From contig CAYLRY010000027.1 in assembly GCA_964386535.1 (NCBI GenBank), forward strand, positions 1-39,534: a stretch of 39,534 bases of DNA, given 5' to 3'. Position numbers and translations under genes: made by a program. The notes beneath the pieces are model-generated. The model did no database searches. It was not told the origin of the DNA and saw nothing but the letters and a program-made list of their open reading frames with translations. This document shows, one piece after another, positions 1-8,503 of this stretch (its first letter is position 1; every line of letters begins with the position of its first letter). This DNA is from CAYLRY01 sp964386535. Its GTDB lineage: Bacteria; Chloroflexota; Dehalococcoidia; Dehalococcoidales; UBA3254.

Positions 1-1103
1 GGGAAGAACACAGCGTGGATGAGTGGCTGTCCCTGATTATGGAATTCGGACAGATAAACCTGAAGTGTATGGAGCTGTTGGATGAAGCCAATACTTCGGC
101 TTTCGGGCACCCGGCGCCTGCCAGAGTGAGCATGAAAGTTGAGAAAGGACCGTTCATTGTCATCACAGGTCATGATTTGCTGGACCTTAAGCATTTACTT
201 GAACAAACAGAGGGGAAAGGCGTGAATGTCTATACTCACGGAGAAATGCTTCCGGCTCACGGTTATCCGGAATTAAAGAAATACCCGCATTTAAAAGGCC
301 ACTACGGAACTGCCTGGCAGAACCAGCAAAAAGAGTTTGACAAACTCCCGGCGCCTGTCCTTTACACTACCAATTGTCTTATGCCGCCCAGAGAATCATA
401 CGCTGCCAATATTTTCACTACAGCAGCAGTCGGTTTTCCCGGGCTCCAGCATATACCTGAAAAAAGCGGGAAGAAGGATTTTACACCAGTGATTAACAAA
501 GCCCTGGAACTGGGCGGCTGGGACCAAGATAAGCAATTCACTGGCATTAACGGCGGCACTGAAATGACTACTGGTTTTGCCCGTAACACTGTCATGGGTG
601 TGGCCGGAAAAGTTATAGAGGCCGTAAAATCCGGCAGCATCAAGCATTTCTTCCTTGTAGGCGGCTGTGACGGCGCCAGGGCTGGCCGGAACTATTATAC
701 TGATTTTGTAAAACAAACCCCTGCTGATACCGTGGTACTAACTCTGGCCTGCGGCAAGTTCCGCTTCAATGATCTTAATACCGGTGAAATAGCAGGACTG
801 CCCCGGCTGTTGGACATGGGGCAGTGTAACGATGCATACTCCGCCATCAGGGTTGCTATGGCGCTGGCTGAAGCCTTCAAATGCAGTGTTAATGATCTCC
901 CGTTGACGCTGGTGCTTTCCTGGTATGAGCAGAAAGCAGTGTGCATACTGCTGACGCTTCTTTCTCTGGGTATAAAAAATATATATCTGGGGCCTTCACT
1001 GCCGGCCTTTATCTCCCCCAATGTATTAAAAGCGCTGGTGGATAAATTCAGTATCAGGCCGATATCAACTCCGGAAGCAGACATGAAGGCCATACTCGGT
1101 TAG
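1..1103 (+). CDS. hcp: Hybrid cluster protein (hydroxylamine reductase), 3' part
   Basis: The frame is open to the left edge, so the N-terminal part, including the Cys-rich Fe-S motif, lies outside the window. About 366 codons of a protein usually near 540 residues are present. Numbering from the GTG at position 15, the hybrid Fe-S-O cluster ligands known for Hcp are all visible: His53 (GHDL), Glu77 (HGEMLP), Cys121 (TTNC), Cys218 (GGCDGAR, the persulfide cysteine), Cys246 (ACGKF), Cys271 (GQCND), Glu305 and Lys307 (WYEQK). Hcp proteins are cytoplasmic and reduce hydroxylamine or nitric oxide, in anaerobes mainly as nitrosative-stress defence. The following gene lies 159 bp downstream with its own ribosome site, so joint transcription is possible but unproven. 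The family call is secure; the physiological substrate is not. Confidence 0.96.
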   Translation, partial: EEHSVDEWLSLIMEFGQINLKCMELLDEANTSAFGHPAPARVSMKVEKGPFIVITGHDLLDLKHLLEQTEGKGVNVYTHGEMLPAHGYPELKKYPHLKGHYGTAWQNQQKEFDKLPAPVLYTTNCLMPPRESYAANIFTTAAVGFPGLQHIPEKSGKKDFTPVINKALELGGWDQDKQFTGINGGTEMTTGFARNTVMGVAGKVIEAVKSGSIKHFFLVGGCDGARAGRNYYTDFVKQTPADTVVLTLACGKFRFNDLNTGEIAGLPRLLDMGQCNDAYSAIRVAMALAEAFKCSVNDLPLTLVLSWYEQKAVCILLTLLSLGIKNIYLGPSLPAFISPNVLKALVDKFSIRPISTPEADMKAILG

Positions 1104-1262
1104 TCAGAACTTATTAGGGTGGCTTGGAGCTCCGGCCTGATAGTCGTATAATACCCTTATCCAGGAAGGAGGGGATCTGGTGATATTGTTTTTGAAAGTT
1201 ACTTTATTCAATTCAGAATATCATTAAAAGGCTTGAATTATTGATCTGAGGAAGGAGGCTTT

Positions 1263-1706
1263 ATGAATTTCCAGGACTGCATTCAGTTTGCCAATCAATG
1301 CCGTACGGTTTACATCGCCACTCTTGAGGAGGATCAACCCCATGTAAGGCCCTTAGCTCTACAGTTTGCAGACGAACGGGGATTTTATTTCCAGACTGAA
1401 CCGGTAAAAAAGTTATACCGGCAAATGAAAGACAACAAAAAGGTTGAGCTGTGTTTCCATTCTACCGCTGGAGGTGGGCTGGGGAAGGTGTTGAGAGTAA
1501 CCGGAGAAATGGAATTCGTGGAAGACCGTAATTTGAAAGCCAAATTGATACAGGAGCGTCCCTTTTTTAAAACCCTGGGTATCACAGGACCGGATGATCC
1601 CCTTTTTGTGCTGTTCCGGATTTACCAAGGAGAGGCTTTTTTCTGGACTATGGCCGATAATATGAAAGAGTCCGGGATAGAAAAAATCAGGTTCAACTGC
1701 GCCTGA
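1263..1706 (+). CDS. Pyridoxamine 5'-phosphate oxidase-like FMN-binding split-barrel protein
   Basis: A 147-residue single-domain protein. The N-terminal part (residues about 10-45) has the split-barrel pattern of small PNPOx-like proteins: a strand ending in TVYIATLEEDQPHVRPL, then a second strand FYFQTEPVKKLYRQM. The segment VELCFHSTAGG and a strand RVTGEMEF complete the core. Members bind FMN or F420 and act as small reductases or flavin carriers; true PNP oxidase is longer and has other conserved arginines. The start is supported by a strong GGAGG five bases upstream of the ATG. It follows hcp on the same strand, which fits a redox or stress role, but no substrate can be assigned. Confidence 0.85.
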   Translation: MNFQDCIQFANQCRTVYIATLEEDQPHVRPLALQFADERGFYFQTEPVKKLYRQMKDNKKVELCFHSTAGGGLGKVLRVTGEMEFVEDRNLKAKLIQERPFFKTLGITGPDDPLFVLFRIYQGEAFFWTMADNMKESGIEKIRFNCA

Positions 1707-1928
1707 AAGCCATTAAACAGAAATCAAAAATGGTAAAAAGGATATTTACAGCCCGAATTCACCATCAGATTGGGCTAATAGGCCTGTAATTACCCCGAAA
1801 ATAGCCTTTTTACCGGCAAGGCCATCCCTTGAATAAGGCAACAGGGACACCAGCAAGCGGCCTGGCAGCCAGCGGCCGTTTTAGTCTTGCGGGGTGTTAC
1901 CGGCCAACAAAACAGTGTAAATCAGTTA

Positions 1929-1967
1929 TTCAAGCCGGAGTAGAAGTTTAGCCTTCTCCGGCTTGAA
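1929..1967. terminator. Perfect 12-bp stem-loop between convergent genes
   Basis: The arms TTCAAGCCGGAG (1929-1940) and CTCCGGCTTGAA (1956-1967) pair perfectly around a 15-nt loop. It lies between converging genes and is symmetrical for both strands. No T-run follows on either side, so it may be a factor-dependent end or an mRNA 3' stabiliser instead of a classical intrinsic terminator. Confidence 0.55.
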
Positions 1968-2010
1968 TCAAGTACCTGGAAATAGACTAAAGACCATAAC
2001 GGATGAAGCC

Positions 2011-2040
2011 GGAATCCAGGTGACTTTGCTCCTGGATTCC
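2011..2040. terminator. Perfect 10-bp stem-loop
   Basis: GGAATCCAGG (2011-2020) and CCTGGATTCC (2031-2040) form a perfect stem with a 10-nt loop, about 95 bp past the stop of the minus-strand ferredoxin-fusion gene. There is no T-run. It probably marks the 3' end of that minus-strand transcript. Confidence 0.45.
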
Positions 2041-2135
2041 CTTTCAAGTCCAGCACAGGTGTAAGGTAAAAATTCTTCTTCAGGTATAACGGCGGCATGC
2101 CGGAATGAAAGAAAACCTGTTTTCCGGAAAAGCGG

Positions 2136-3272
2136 TTAAATTCTGCCGCCAAACATGACATTCATGGGAATGTTGGGAATATATTCCGGCGGTCTTATCA
2201 GTTCAAATCTCATAGCCTTGCTGGGGCATTTATAAATGCACAGCCCGCAACCCATGCAGTGCTCATCAAGAACTGAAGCCTTCATTTTCTTGGAACCAGG
2301 CACCTTTTTCATCTCAATAGCCTCAAAAAGGCACCTTCCAATGCAGGTCTGGCAGCCGGTGCATTTCTCCGTATCAATCACTGCTTTATACCGGCTGGGA
2401 GCCAGCATCTCCCAGATATCGCCATAGCGTTTCATTCCACCCAGTATCTCACAGTCACATTCACAGCAATTGCAGGTTGACGTGATCTGGGCGGTATTAG
2501 GTGAGATATGCACCAGTCCGAAATCCTCCATTTCATCACAGGCTTTCAAAGCCTCTTCTACTGAGATAGCCCTCCGCTGCAAGCGGGGACCGGTGCCGCG
2601 CCTGGATTGCTCATATTTGATGGTTTCATCCCCCGGCCAGGTGCCCTCTTCCCATTCCCATCCGGTACAGCCTCCGGGTGCATCACAGGTACCCCAGAAT
2701 CTGCGACAGCCGCAGCCGTTATTTTTTTCCAAAGTGCCGTCTTCTTTTAACCCTCCCTGATACCGGGCTTTTGATTTCCGGAAGATCTGCTCCATATCCT
2801 CGTACCAGAGGATGTCCTCTTTTTTAATATTGGGGCTGGCTATCAGAGCCTGTCTGGCAGGAATGATTTTATGCGACCGCCGGCCGCCTGTTTTCTTCGC
2901 CCTTTCCTTTATATGGTTGATATGTATCTCCTGATAATCGCCGGAATGAAAGAACTCATGCCACAGCTTCTGAAGCTCGGGGGTATCCCCATTGCGGTAA
3001 AAAAAGCGGGGTGTTTGGGGTACAAAATAGCCCTTTTCTCTGACCTGTATACAGCCTTTACGCACCAGGGCTTCCACTTTTTCCGCCAGGCTTTTTTCAT
3101 CTATGCCCAGGTCCTGCGCCAGTTTAGAGGTTGAAGTCCCGCTGGCCAGCTCAACGATTATTTTGGCCTCTTCGCGAGTGAGCATAGCCTCCAGCAATTT
3201 GACATAGCGCGGATAGCCGAATACATCTATTTTTTCAGATAATTTAACATAAATATCATCTTCAATTGTCAT
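2136..3272 (-). CDS. Winged-helix/4Fe-4S ferredoxin fusion protein
   Basis: A 378-residue protein starting at ATG 3272, preceded by AAAGAGGATC; an upstream in-frame ATG at 3362 has no comparable ribosome site and adds an unlikely extension. Residues about 20-90 look like a winged helix: an ASGTSTSKLAQDLGIDEKSL helix pair, then a wing ending in EKGYFVPQ. The middle carries extra cysteines (NNGCGCRRFWGTC, CNCCECDCE). The C-terminus holds two ferredoxin motifs, CTGCQTCIGRC and CMGCGLCIYKC, the normal pattern for two [4Fe-4S] clusters. Proteins of this layout are frequent in anaerobes and are taken to be redox-responsive regulators or electron-transfer proteins with a DNA-binding-like head. It lies downstream of the ABC transporter genes on the same strand, separated by a long hairpin. 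Confidence 0.85.
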   Translation of the reverse strand: MTIEDDIYVKLSEKIDVFGYPRYVKLLEAMLTREEAKIIVELASGTSTSKLAQDLGIDEKSLAEKVEALVRKGCIQVREKGYFVPQTPRFFYRNGDTPELQKLWHEFFHSGDYQEIHINHIKERAKKTGGRRSHKIIPARQALIASPNIKKEDILWYEDMEQIFRKSKARYQGGLKEDGTLEKNNGCGCRRFWGTCDAPGGCTGWEWEEGTWPGDETIKYEQSRRGTGPRLQRRAISVEEALKACDEMEDFGLVHISPNTAQITSTCNCCECDCEILGGMKRYGDIWEMLAPSRYKAVIDTEKCTGCQTCIGRCLFEAIEMKKVPGSKKMKASVLDEHCMGCGLCIYKCPSKAMRFELIRPPEYIPNIPMNVMFGGRI

Positions 3273-3374
3273 TTTGATCCTCTTTAAATAATATTTTTTG
3301 TGTCTTTTCCACTGAATAAAGGGAAATTTGATGTTTGCAGGAAAATGGTCTGCATGGAGCAAATTACCACATGC

Positions 3375-3411
3375 TGTCCATAGAAGATGATGGAATCATC
3401 TTCTATGGACA
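3375..3411 (-). terminator. 17-bp perfect stem-loop after the binding-protein gene
   Basis: Arms 3375-3391 (TGTCCATAGAAGATGAT) and 3395-3411 pair perfectly over 17 bp around a 3-nt loop. It sits between the stop of the lipoprotein gene (3436) and the start of the ferredoxin-fusion gene (3272). No T-run follows on the minus strand, so an attenuating or mRNA-protecting hairpin is more likely than full termination. Every other binding-protein gene here is also followed by a stem-loop. Confidence 0.6.
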
Positions 3412-3435
3412 CTAATTAAGGGGTTGCGGTGGATC

Positions 3436-5055
3436 TTACTTTTTCAGCCAGGCTTCGGCCGGTTCAAATGAAGCACCGGTAGCATCCTGGAAATTGAAAT
3501 ACCCTACATCAGCAGAAAGGGCAATGGTTCCAGGGTTGCGGTAAAGAGGGATAGCTACGCAGTAGGTGTCTATAATCATCTTTTGCAATTGCTGATATAT
3601 TTGCACTTTCTTGTTTTGTTCCATTTCCTTGTCTGACTGCGCAATCAGGTCATCTATATCCGGGCTGTGGAAAATATTGGGATAGGAGCCGCTGGTGCTG
3701 GAGAAAATTGCCACTCCCACCCGGCTGTCGATATACGGCTGAGGCCCTGCTGCGGGAGTAATGCTGATGCCGTTGGTCCAGCCTTTCTGACGCCATTCAG
3801 CCACGTTGGCCATGGTTCCCAGGCTGATTTCAGCCTCTATACCCACCTCTTTCAGGTAAGCCTGAACCAGTTCATTATAACCGGTGGTACCGGCGCCGTA
3901 GATAGTAGTTTTAAAACCGTTGGGATATCCGGCCTCATTCAGCAGTTGCTTGGCTTTCGCCACATCACGGTTGTAGCCTACAACGTTCTTGTTATATGAG
4001 AAGTGCTCAGGATAAGAGAACTGGTTGACCGGCTGCCAGTATCCATATCCCAGTCCCTGGGCGATTCCGTCTTTGTCTACGGCATGAGCCACTGCCTGGC
4101 GCACCTTTAAATTACTGAAAGGTGAGCTGGCATTACCGCCATCCATCAGCAGGGTGAAAATAGGGCCTGCGATGTTTACGATATTAACCCCGGCTTTTTT
4201 AAGATCAGCCCGGTCTTTCTCAGCAGGGTAAAGAATGGTATGTGCTTCACCGGATTTGTAGGACATCAGCGCCGTAGTTCTGTCAGCGATGGTCATCCAT
4301 TGAATTCCATCCAGGTAAGGTTTCCCCTGCTGCCAGTAACCCTTAAACTTTTTGAAGTCCATCTTAATATCACGTACATAGTTGTCAAATTCAAAAGGAC
4401 CGGTACCTACCGTATGGGTCAGAAACCATTCCTTGGGATTATTAGTCAGTGCTGTGGGAGAAGTCATCTGACCGGGACGGGTAGCAAAAGGAAGCAAAAA
4501 ACCCGACTGGAGTTTGGAGAAATTCACCTTAACTGTATAATCATCTATTACGTCTACTGAAGAAACGTACCTTAAAGAGTCCAGTTTCCCCTTGTTATAA
4601 AGCTCGATGTTGTACTTGACTGCCTGAGCATTGAAATCAGTGCCGTCGTGAAACTTCACACCTTTTCTAAGAGTAAAGGTCACAGACATGTAGTCAGGCG
4701 CCACTTTGTACTCTGTCGCCAGGCGCGGACCATAAGACCCATCAGGCATAACTTTGATAAGAGTCTCCAAAGCAGACTCAGCGATCCAGGTGTCATAAGG
4801 CTCCGCTGAATCAGGTACATAACCGACGTTGACCACCGAAAGGGTGTGGATCTGTTTAAAAATCCCTCCATATCGGGGTGTGGCTGTCGGTGGCTTGCTG
4901 GTTTGAGCCGTGCCTGCTGTAGTTGTGCTGACCGCCTGTGTCGGTCCGGGTGCAGAAGTTGAAACAGGACTCGATGTCTCTGATTGAGAGCAGGCGGAGA
5001 CTAATAGCCCCACCAGCAGCGTCATGGCCAGAACAAAATAGATCAATCGTTTCAT
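3436..5055 (-). CDS. ABC transporter substrate-binding lipoprotein, family 5 (peptide/nickel type)
   Basis: 539 residues. Signal peptide with lipobox LVSAC (lipidated Cys22), then a Ser/Thr/Pro-rich linker to about residue 60 and the mature start RYGGIFKQ. Family-5 hallmarks follow: LRKGVKFHDGTDFNAQAVKYN, a VGTGPFEFDNY segment, and SNLKVRQAVAHAVDKDGIA. It is anchored outside the membrane and delivers ligand to permeases. It directly follows the two permease genes (69-bp gap), so the three form one unit. The ribosome site AAGGAGGG fixes the start. Family 5 binds oligopeptides, nickel chelates, sugars or other small organics; the ligand cannot be told here. It is more diverged from the three other binding proteins in the window than those are from each other. 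Confidence 0.93.
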   Translation of the reverse strand: MKRLIYFVLAMTLLVGLLVSACSQSETSSPVSTSAPGPTQAVSTTTAGTAQTSKPPTATPRYGGIFKQIHTLSVVNVGYVPDSAEPYDTWIAESALETLIKVMPDGSYGPRLATEYKVAPDYMSVTFTLRKGVKFHDGTDFNAQAVKYNIELYNKGKLDSLRYVSSVDVIDDYTVKVNFSKLQSGFLLPFATRPGQMTSPTALTNNPKEWFLTHTVGTGPFEFDNYVRDIKMDFKKFKGYWQQGKPYLDGIQWMTIADRTTALMSYKSGEAHTILYPAEKDRADLKKAGVNIVNIAGPIFTLLMDGGNASSPFSNLKVRQAVAHAVDKDGIAQGLGYGYWQPVNQFSYPEHFSYNKNVVGYNRDVAKAKQLLNEAGYPNGFKTTIYGAGTTGYNELVQAYLKEVGIEAEISLGTMANVAEWRQKGWTNGISITPAAGPQPYIDSRVGVAIFSSTSGSYPNIFHSPDIDDLIAQSDKEMEQNKKVQIYQQLQKMIIDTYCVAIPLYRNPGTIALSADVGYFNFQDATGASFEPAEAWLKK

Positions 5056-5124
5056 TTTATTCCCTCCTTATATCTTTTCTCTTAATATGGTCCTTATTGA
5101 TAAACTGTTAAATTGCCAGGTTTA

Positions 5125-6021
5125 TTAAGTGCCGATTAGCCGTGGGTCAAGGGCATCTCTCAGGCCGTCTCCCATCATTGTAAAACCAAATACCACCAGC
5201 ATAATGCATACTCCGGGGGCAATCGAAAGCACCGGATTATTCAAAAGATAGGGATAACCCTTATTGACCATGGCGCCCCAGGCAGCGCCGGGCGGCGAAA
5301 TACCCAGGCCCAGGAAGCTTAATCCAGCTTCAGCCATGATGGCCATCCCCACGCCCATAGTCATCATAATAATAAGTGGCGGCAGGGCATTGGGCAGGAG
5401 ATGACGTAGCATAATGCGCCAACCGCTAGCCCCAACCGCTTTGCCGGCCATTATGTAGTCATTTTCCTTTAAGGACAGAACCTGTCCGCACATATTACGC
5501 ACGTAACCAGAGGCCATGGTTGATCCTATGGCTATAATAATCATCTGCATGCCGGGGCCAAGAATGGTGACCAGTAGCATCATCAGTAGTATTGAGGGAA
5601 AACACATCCAGGCGTCAGTGAACCTCATGATAATCGTAAAAACCCATCCTCCATAATAACCGGCGATCAATCCGGCCAAAATACCAACCGTGGCGCCGAA
5701 GGCTATAATGGAGAAACCCAGTATTAACGAGGTCCGGGCGCCGTAAATAATGCGGCTTAAAAGATCCCTGCCCAGATCATCGGTGCCGAGCAAATGTTGC
5801 TTTGTGGGTAACGCTGCCGCATTAGCCGGGTCAACTTTGTAAGGGTCATAAGGAGCCAGCCAGGGAGCAAATATGCCCACAATAAAAAGTATTATGATAA
5901 TAACCAGGCCAACCACAGACACCTTGCGCTTCATAAAATCTCTGACAATACGCCGTGTCTCACCGGTATGATGCGGTTTTCCAACTATGAACTCGCTGGC
6001 TTCGACCCGTGCCTCGCTCAT
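5125..6021 (-). CDS. ABC transporter permease, DppC/OppC family
   Basis: 298 residues from ATG 6021, which has GGAGAGGAG upstream; an in-frame ATG at 6072 lies inside the preceding gene and has no such site. N-terminal cytoplasmic tail, a first membrane segment (VVGLVIIIILFIVGIFAPWL), the OppC N-terminal domain motif LLGTDDLGRDLLSRIIYGAR, then a BPD-type inner-membrane domain with the EAA-like loop AGKAVGASGWRIMLRHLLPNALPP that contacts the ATPase. It starts one base after the stop of the DppB-like gene, so translation is probably coupled. It forms the heterodimeric channel with that partner. Confidence 0.94.
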   Translation of the reverse strand: MSEARVEASEFIVGKPHHTGETRRIVRDFMKRKVSVVGLVIIIILFIVGIFAPWLAPYDPYKVDPANAAALPTKQHLLGTDDLGRDLLSRIIYGARTSLILGFSIIAFGATVGILAGLIAGYYGGWVFTIIMRFTDAWMCFPSILLMMLLVTILGPGMQMIIIAIGSTMASGYVRNMCGQVLSLKENDYIMAGKAVGASGWRIMLRHLLPNALPPLIIMMTMGVGMAIMAEAGLSFLGLGISPPGAAWGAMVNKGYPYLLNNPVLSIAPGVCIMLVVFGFTMMGDGLRDALDPRLIGT

Positions 6022-6022
6022 A

Positions 6023-7006
6023 TTAATCTCCTCTCCCCAACTTGACTCTGGGATCAATCCATCCATAGGCAATATCTACTAACAGATTGGCCACCACAAT
6101 CATGATCGCGCTGATCAGTACCACTGCCATCACTATAGAGAAGTCCTTGGAAAATACGGCGTTTACCGATAGACGACCGACGCCTGGAATATTGAATACA
6201 GTCTCAATGATTACGGAACCGCTCAAAATATTAGCCAGCCCAAAACCCAGCCCGGTGATGGGCACAATCAGGCTGTTCTTTAAGCCGTGCCGGAAGATGA
6301 CAATCCTTTCCTTTAGCCCCTTGGCCCGCGCAGTGCGCATATAATCCTGCCGCAGTACCTCCAGCATGCAGGACCGCATTATCCTGGCTGACATCCCGAA
6401 TCCACCGATGGTCATACAAATTAACGGCAATATTAAATGCCTGATATTCTGCCACAGATTCTCAGCCGGCGAAACATAGCCCTGAATAGGCATCCAGCCC
6501 AATTTCATGCCAAATAAATAGATCAGCAGGATCCCCAGCCAGAAACTGGGGATAGTGACCCCTAGGTTGGTAATGGTAATGATAAAGGAGTCCCATTTAG
6601 AGCCACGTTTTATAGCCGCCAGTATCCCCAGCGGCCACCCAATGGCGCTTACCAGGACGAATGAAATCAGGTTAAAATTAAGACTTACCGGCAACCTCTG
6701 GGCCATCAATTTACCCACATCCTCAAAATAGTAAACCGATGTTCCGAAATGGCCTCTAAGTATACCCTTCATCCAGTTGTAGTACTGAACATATATGGGT
6801 TTATCCAGCCCGAATTCGGCTCTCAATGCCTGGAGTTGTTCAGGGGGTATCTTATCCAGTTGTCCCAGGGTCTGGCTATCCCTGGCAGTCAGGTAGATGT
6901 AAAGCGGGTCTCCAGGCATCAGCGTTACCGCCACATATACCAGCATGGTAACCAGGATAATGATAATAATGGCCGTGATAACGCGTTGGATGATGAAAGT
7001 TGTCAT
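6023..7006 (-). CDS. ABC transporter permease, DppB/OppB family
   Basis: 327 residues from ATG 7006 (GGAGGGGAGTT upstream). The longer frame to 7144 adds 46 residues without a ribosome site and is unlikely. Typical DppB layout: N-terminal membrane helix (VITAIIIIILVTMLVYVAV), motif LMPGDPLYIYL, periplasmic domain with EFGLDKPIYVQYYNW, then five more hydrophobic segments and the EAA loop DYMRTARAKGLKERIVIFRHGLKN (ends RHGLKNSLIVP). It is the first gene of a three-gene unit (permease, permease, binding protein), transcribed from a clear promoter at 7224-7252. No DppD/DppF ATPase gene is found anywhere in the window, so the ATPases must be encoded elsewhere or shared. Confidence 0.94.
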   Translation of the reverse strand: MTTFIIQRVITAIIIIILVTMLVYVAVTLMPGDPLYIYLTARDSQTLGQLDKIPPEQLQALRAEFGLDKPIYVQYYNWMKGILRGHFGTSVYYFEDVGKLMAQRLPVSLNFNLISFVLVSAIGWPLGILAAIKRGSKWDSFIITITNLGVTIPSFWLGILLIYLFGMKLGWMPIQGYVSPAENLWQNIRHLILPLICMTIGGFGMSARIMRSCMLEVLRQDYMRTARAKGLKERIVIFRHGLKNSLIVPITGLGFGLANILSGSVIIETVFNIPGVGRLSVNAVFSKDFSIVMAVVLISAIMIVVANLLVDIAYGWIDPRVKLGRGD

Positions 7007-7223
7007 AACTCCCCTCCAGAAGATGCATCCGTATGGAGGGAGCAGTAGGGCGGTGAAAGACTTCCGCACAGCATCCAGTGATACATAGATCGCCTCCCAT
7101 TTTCTGGTTGATATTACCAAAATATCTGAATTGCATATTTGCAATATAAATGGGGTAGCAAAAATATCACCTTGAATATGTCAAATCTGCTATTTTAGCA
7201 GCTTAAAACGGGAAATTATGAGC

Positions 7224-7252
7224 ATTCTACAACAGACTTATATGAATGTCAA
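7224..7252 (-). promoter_or_regulatory. Sigma-70-like promoter of the ABC permease operon
   Basis: On the minus strand TTGACA (7247-7252) is followed after exactly 17 bp by TAGAAT (7224-7229), a near-consensus promoter 218 bp before the permease start. It lacks the island's operator, so this transporter is probably outside that regulon. Confidence 0.7.
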
Positions 7253-7381
7253 TAACGAATTTCAGCAAAGATGCAATACCGCAACTTGCAGGAAGACTTA
7301 ATGGTCAGAACTTAACCGCAATACCGGTTCTTAACGGTTGATTGGATTCCGTGACAGACTGCATAGTTCAGGCATTTTGGG

Positions 7382-7410
7382 TTGCTTGTTATATAGACTT
7401 GGTATATAAA
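7382..7410 (+). promoter_or_regulatory. Promoter candidate for the MBL-fold hydrolase
   Basis: TTGCTT (7382-7387), 17 bp, TATAAA (7405-7410) on the plus strand, 57 bp before the ATG at 7468. A second overlapping option is TTGGTA with TAAAAT 17 bp downstream. Confidence 0.45.
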
Positions 7411-7467
7411 ATATAAAAGTGTAAAATAACATCAGCTTTGATCATAGGGTTTAAAGGGGTATCGGTC

Positions 7468-8118
7468 ATGAAGATCAAATGGTTAGGACATGCCTGTTTC
7501 CTTATCACTTCTGAGGAGGGGATCAGAATTATTACTGACCCCTATGTTGCCGGTCACCTTGATATGCAATATGGTCAAATAGAGGAGGAGGCTGACATAG
7601 TGGTGGTCAGCCATAATCACGCGGGACATAGCAATGTATCTGCCGTCAGGGGCAGTCCGGCACTGATAAAGGGAATTGGCGTTAAAAAGGCCGGGGAGAT
7701 TGAGTTTAAAGGGCTGGCCACTTTTCATGATACTTCCCAGGGTAGACAGCGGGGCATCAATACCATATTTTGCTTTACGGTTAATGGGGTGAAAATCTGT
7801 CACCTGGGTGATGTAGGGCAGAAGCCTTCATATTTTTTTCTGGAAGAAATGGGGAAAATCGATGTATTGCTGATACCCACCGGAGGAGGATCTACCATCA
7901 GCCCTGAAGAAGCCGTTCAACTCTGCAACAGGATCAAAGCCAGAGTGGTGATCCCCATGCATTATAAAAACAGCAAATGCGCTTTTTTACCGGCTGGGGT
8001 AGATAGTTTTATAACGGGCAGAGCTAATATAAAGAAGATGGAAACCAGCGAGATAGATCTGAAAAAAGATAGCCTGCCTGCCGCCACCGAGATAATAGTA
8101 TTACAACCTGCCCTTTAG
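7468..8118 (+). CDS. MBL-fold metal-dependent hydrolase (UlaG-like, COG2220 type)
   Basis: 216 residues from ATG 7468 (AAAGGGG upstream); the frame runs open ten codons further but without a ribosome site. The start MKIKWLGHACFLI and the strand IITDPY are typical of the UlaG-like branch of metallo-beta-lactamase-fold hydrolases. The metal-binding motif reads SHNHAGH, so the usual Asp of HxHxDH is Gly. Later ligands appear intact: His in ATFHD, Asp in CHLGDVG, and His in IPMHYKN. The altered motif suggests a changed or single-metal site. These proteins are cytoplasmic and hydrolyse lactones, phosphoesters or unknown substrates; no substrate is evident. A short hairpin (8105-8124) overlaps the stop codon. 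Confidence 0.85.
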   Translation: MKIKWLGHACFLITSEEGIRIITDPYVAGHLDMQYGQIEEEADIVVVSHNHAGHSNVSAVRGSPALIKGIGVKKAGEIEFKGLATFHDTSQGRQRGINTIFCFTVNGVKICHLGDVGQKPSYFFLEEMGKIDVLLIPTGGGSTISPEEAVQLCNRIKARVVIPMHYKNSKCAFLPAGVDSFITGRANIKKMETSEIDLKKDSLPAATEIIVLQPAL

Positions 8119-8185
8119 CAGGTTTCGTATTTAACCGGGGGTTTTTACTTTCCTGGTAAAAGCGATATAAAAAAAGGAATAAAAG

Positions 8186-8467
8186 ATGCACGAAGATGCA
8201 CCTCCTCACTGCGGTTGTTGCGTTCGCTTTCACGGTTGTCTGGTGGTGGATATGGTGATGAGCTGGGGTTACTGTGACGTAAAGGTCAAAGACAAACCTT
8301 TATCTGACCAGGAAATCCAGCATATCAAGGATGAGGTGGAGGCTGGCAACTACGAGATAATTTATGCTCTGGAAAAGGAGGGCATTCTGTTTATGCCCTC
8401 CTTTGATATTGCCATGAACTGTCCCAAATACTGGGACTACCAGTGGGGGCTGAATCCACCTGTTTAG
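8186..8467 (+). CDS. Small Cys-rich protein of unknown function
   Basis: 93 residues with a clear AAAGGA ribosome site. I do not recognise the family. Four cysteines cluster near the N-terminus (HCGCCVRFHGC, residues 9-18), with further ones at about 30 and 79. The middle is a charged helix (LSDQEIQHIKDEVEAG) and the end is aromatic (NCPKYWDYQWG). The N-terminal Cys/His cluster could bind a metal. It follows the MBL hydrolase on the same strand by 67 bp and converges on the CooC-type ATPase gene. It could be cotranscribed with the hydrolase. Confidence 0.6.
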   Translation: MHEDAPPHCGCCVRFHGCLVVDMVMSWGYCDVKVKDKPLSDQEIQHIKDEVEAGNYEIIYALEKEGILFMPSFDIAMNCPKYWDYQWGLNPPV

Positions 8468-8503
8468 CCTTTAAGGTTAAACTTTAGTAACCTGACTTTT
8501 AAC

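Larger units (their letters stand above)
1707..2135. other. Non-coding convergent intergenic region with inverted repeats
   Basis: This gap separates the plus-strand flavoprotein gene from the minus-strand ferredoxin-fusion gene. I see no convincing gene in it. It holds two perfect stem-loops (1929-1967 and 2011-2040), listed separately, and a GC-rich stretch with short repeats of GGCC near 1855-1885. The arrangement fits transcription ends for both flanking genes. Confidence 0.6.
7007..7467. other. Divergent intergenic region, ABC operon / MBL hydrolase
   Basis: No gene seen. It holds the minus-strand promoter of the ABC unit (7224-7252) and a plus-strand promoter candidate for the hydrolase (7382-7410). 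Small inverted repeats occur (CTGCT/AGCAG at 7187-7201). None of the ACTGACTGG-type operators that mark the right part of the window is present here. Confidence 0.6.

Noticed and set aside
7007..7144. N-terminal extension of the DppB-like permease
   Set aside because: The 46 added residues are not hydrophobic or family-like, and the internal ATG 7006 has a strong ribosome site.
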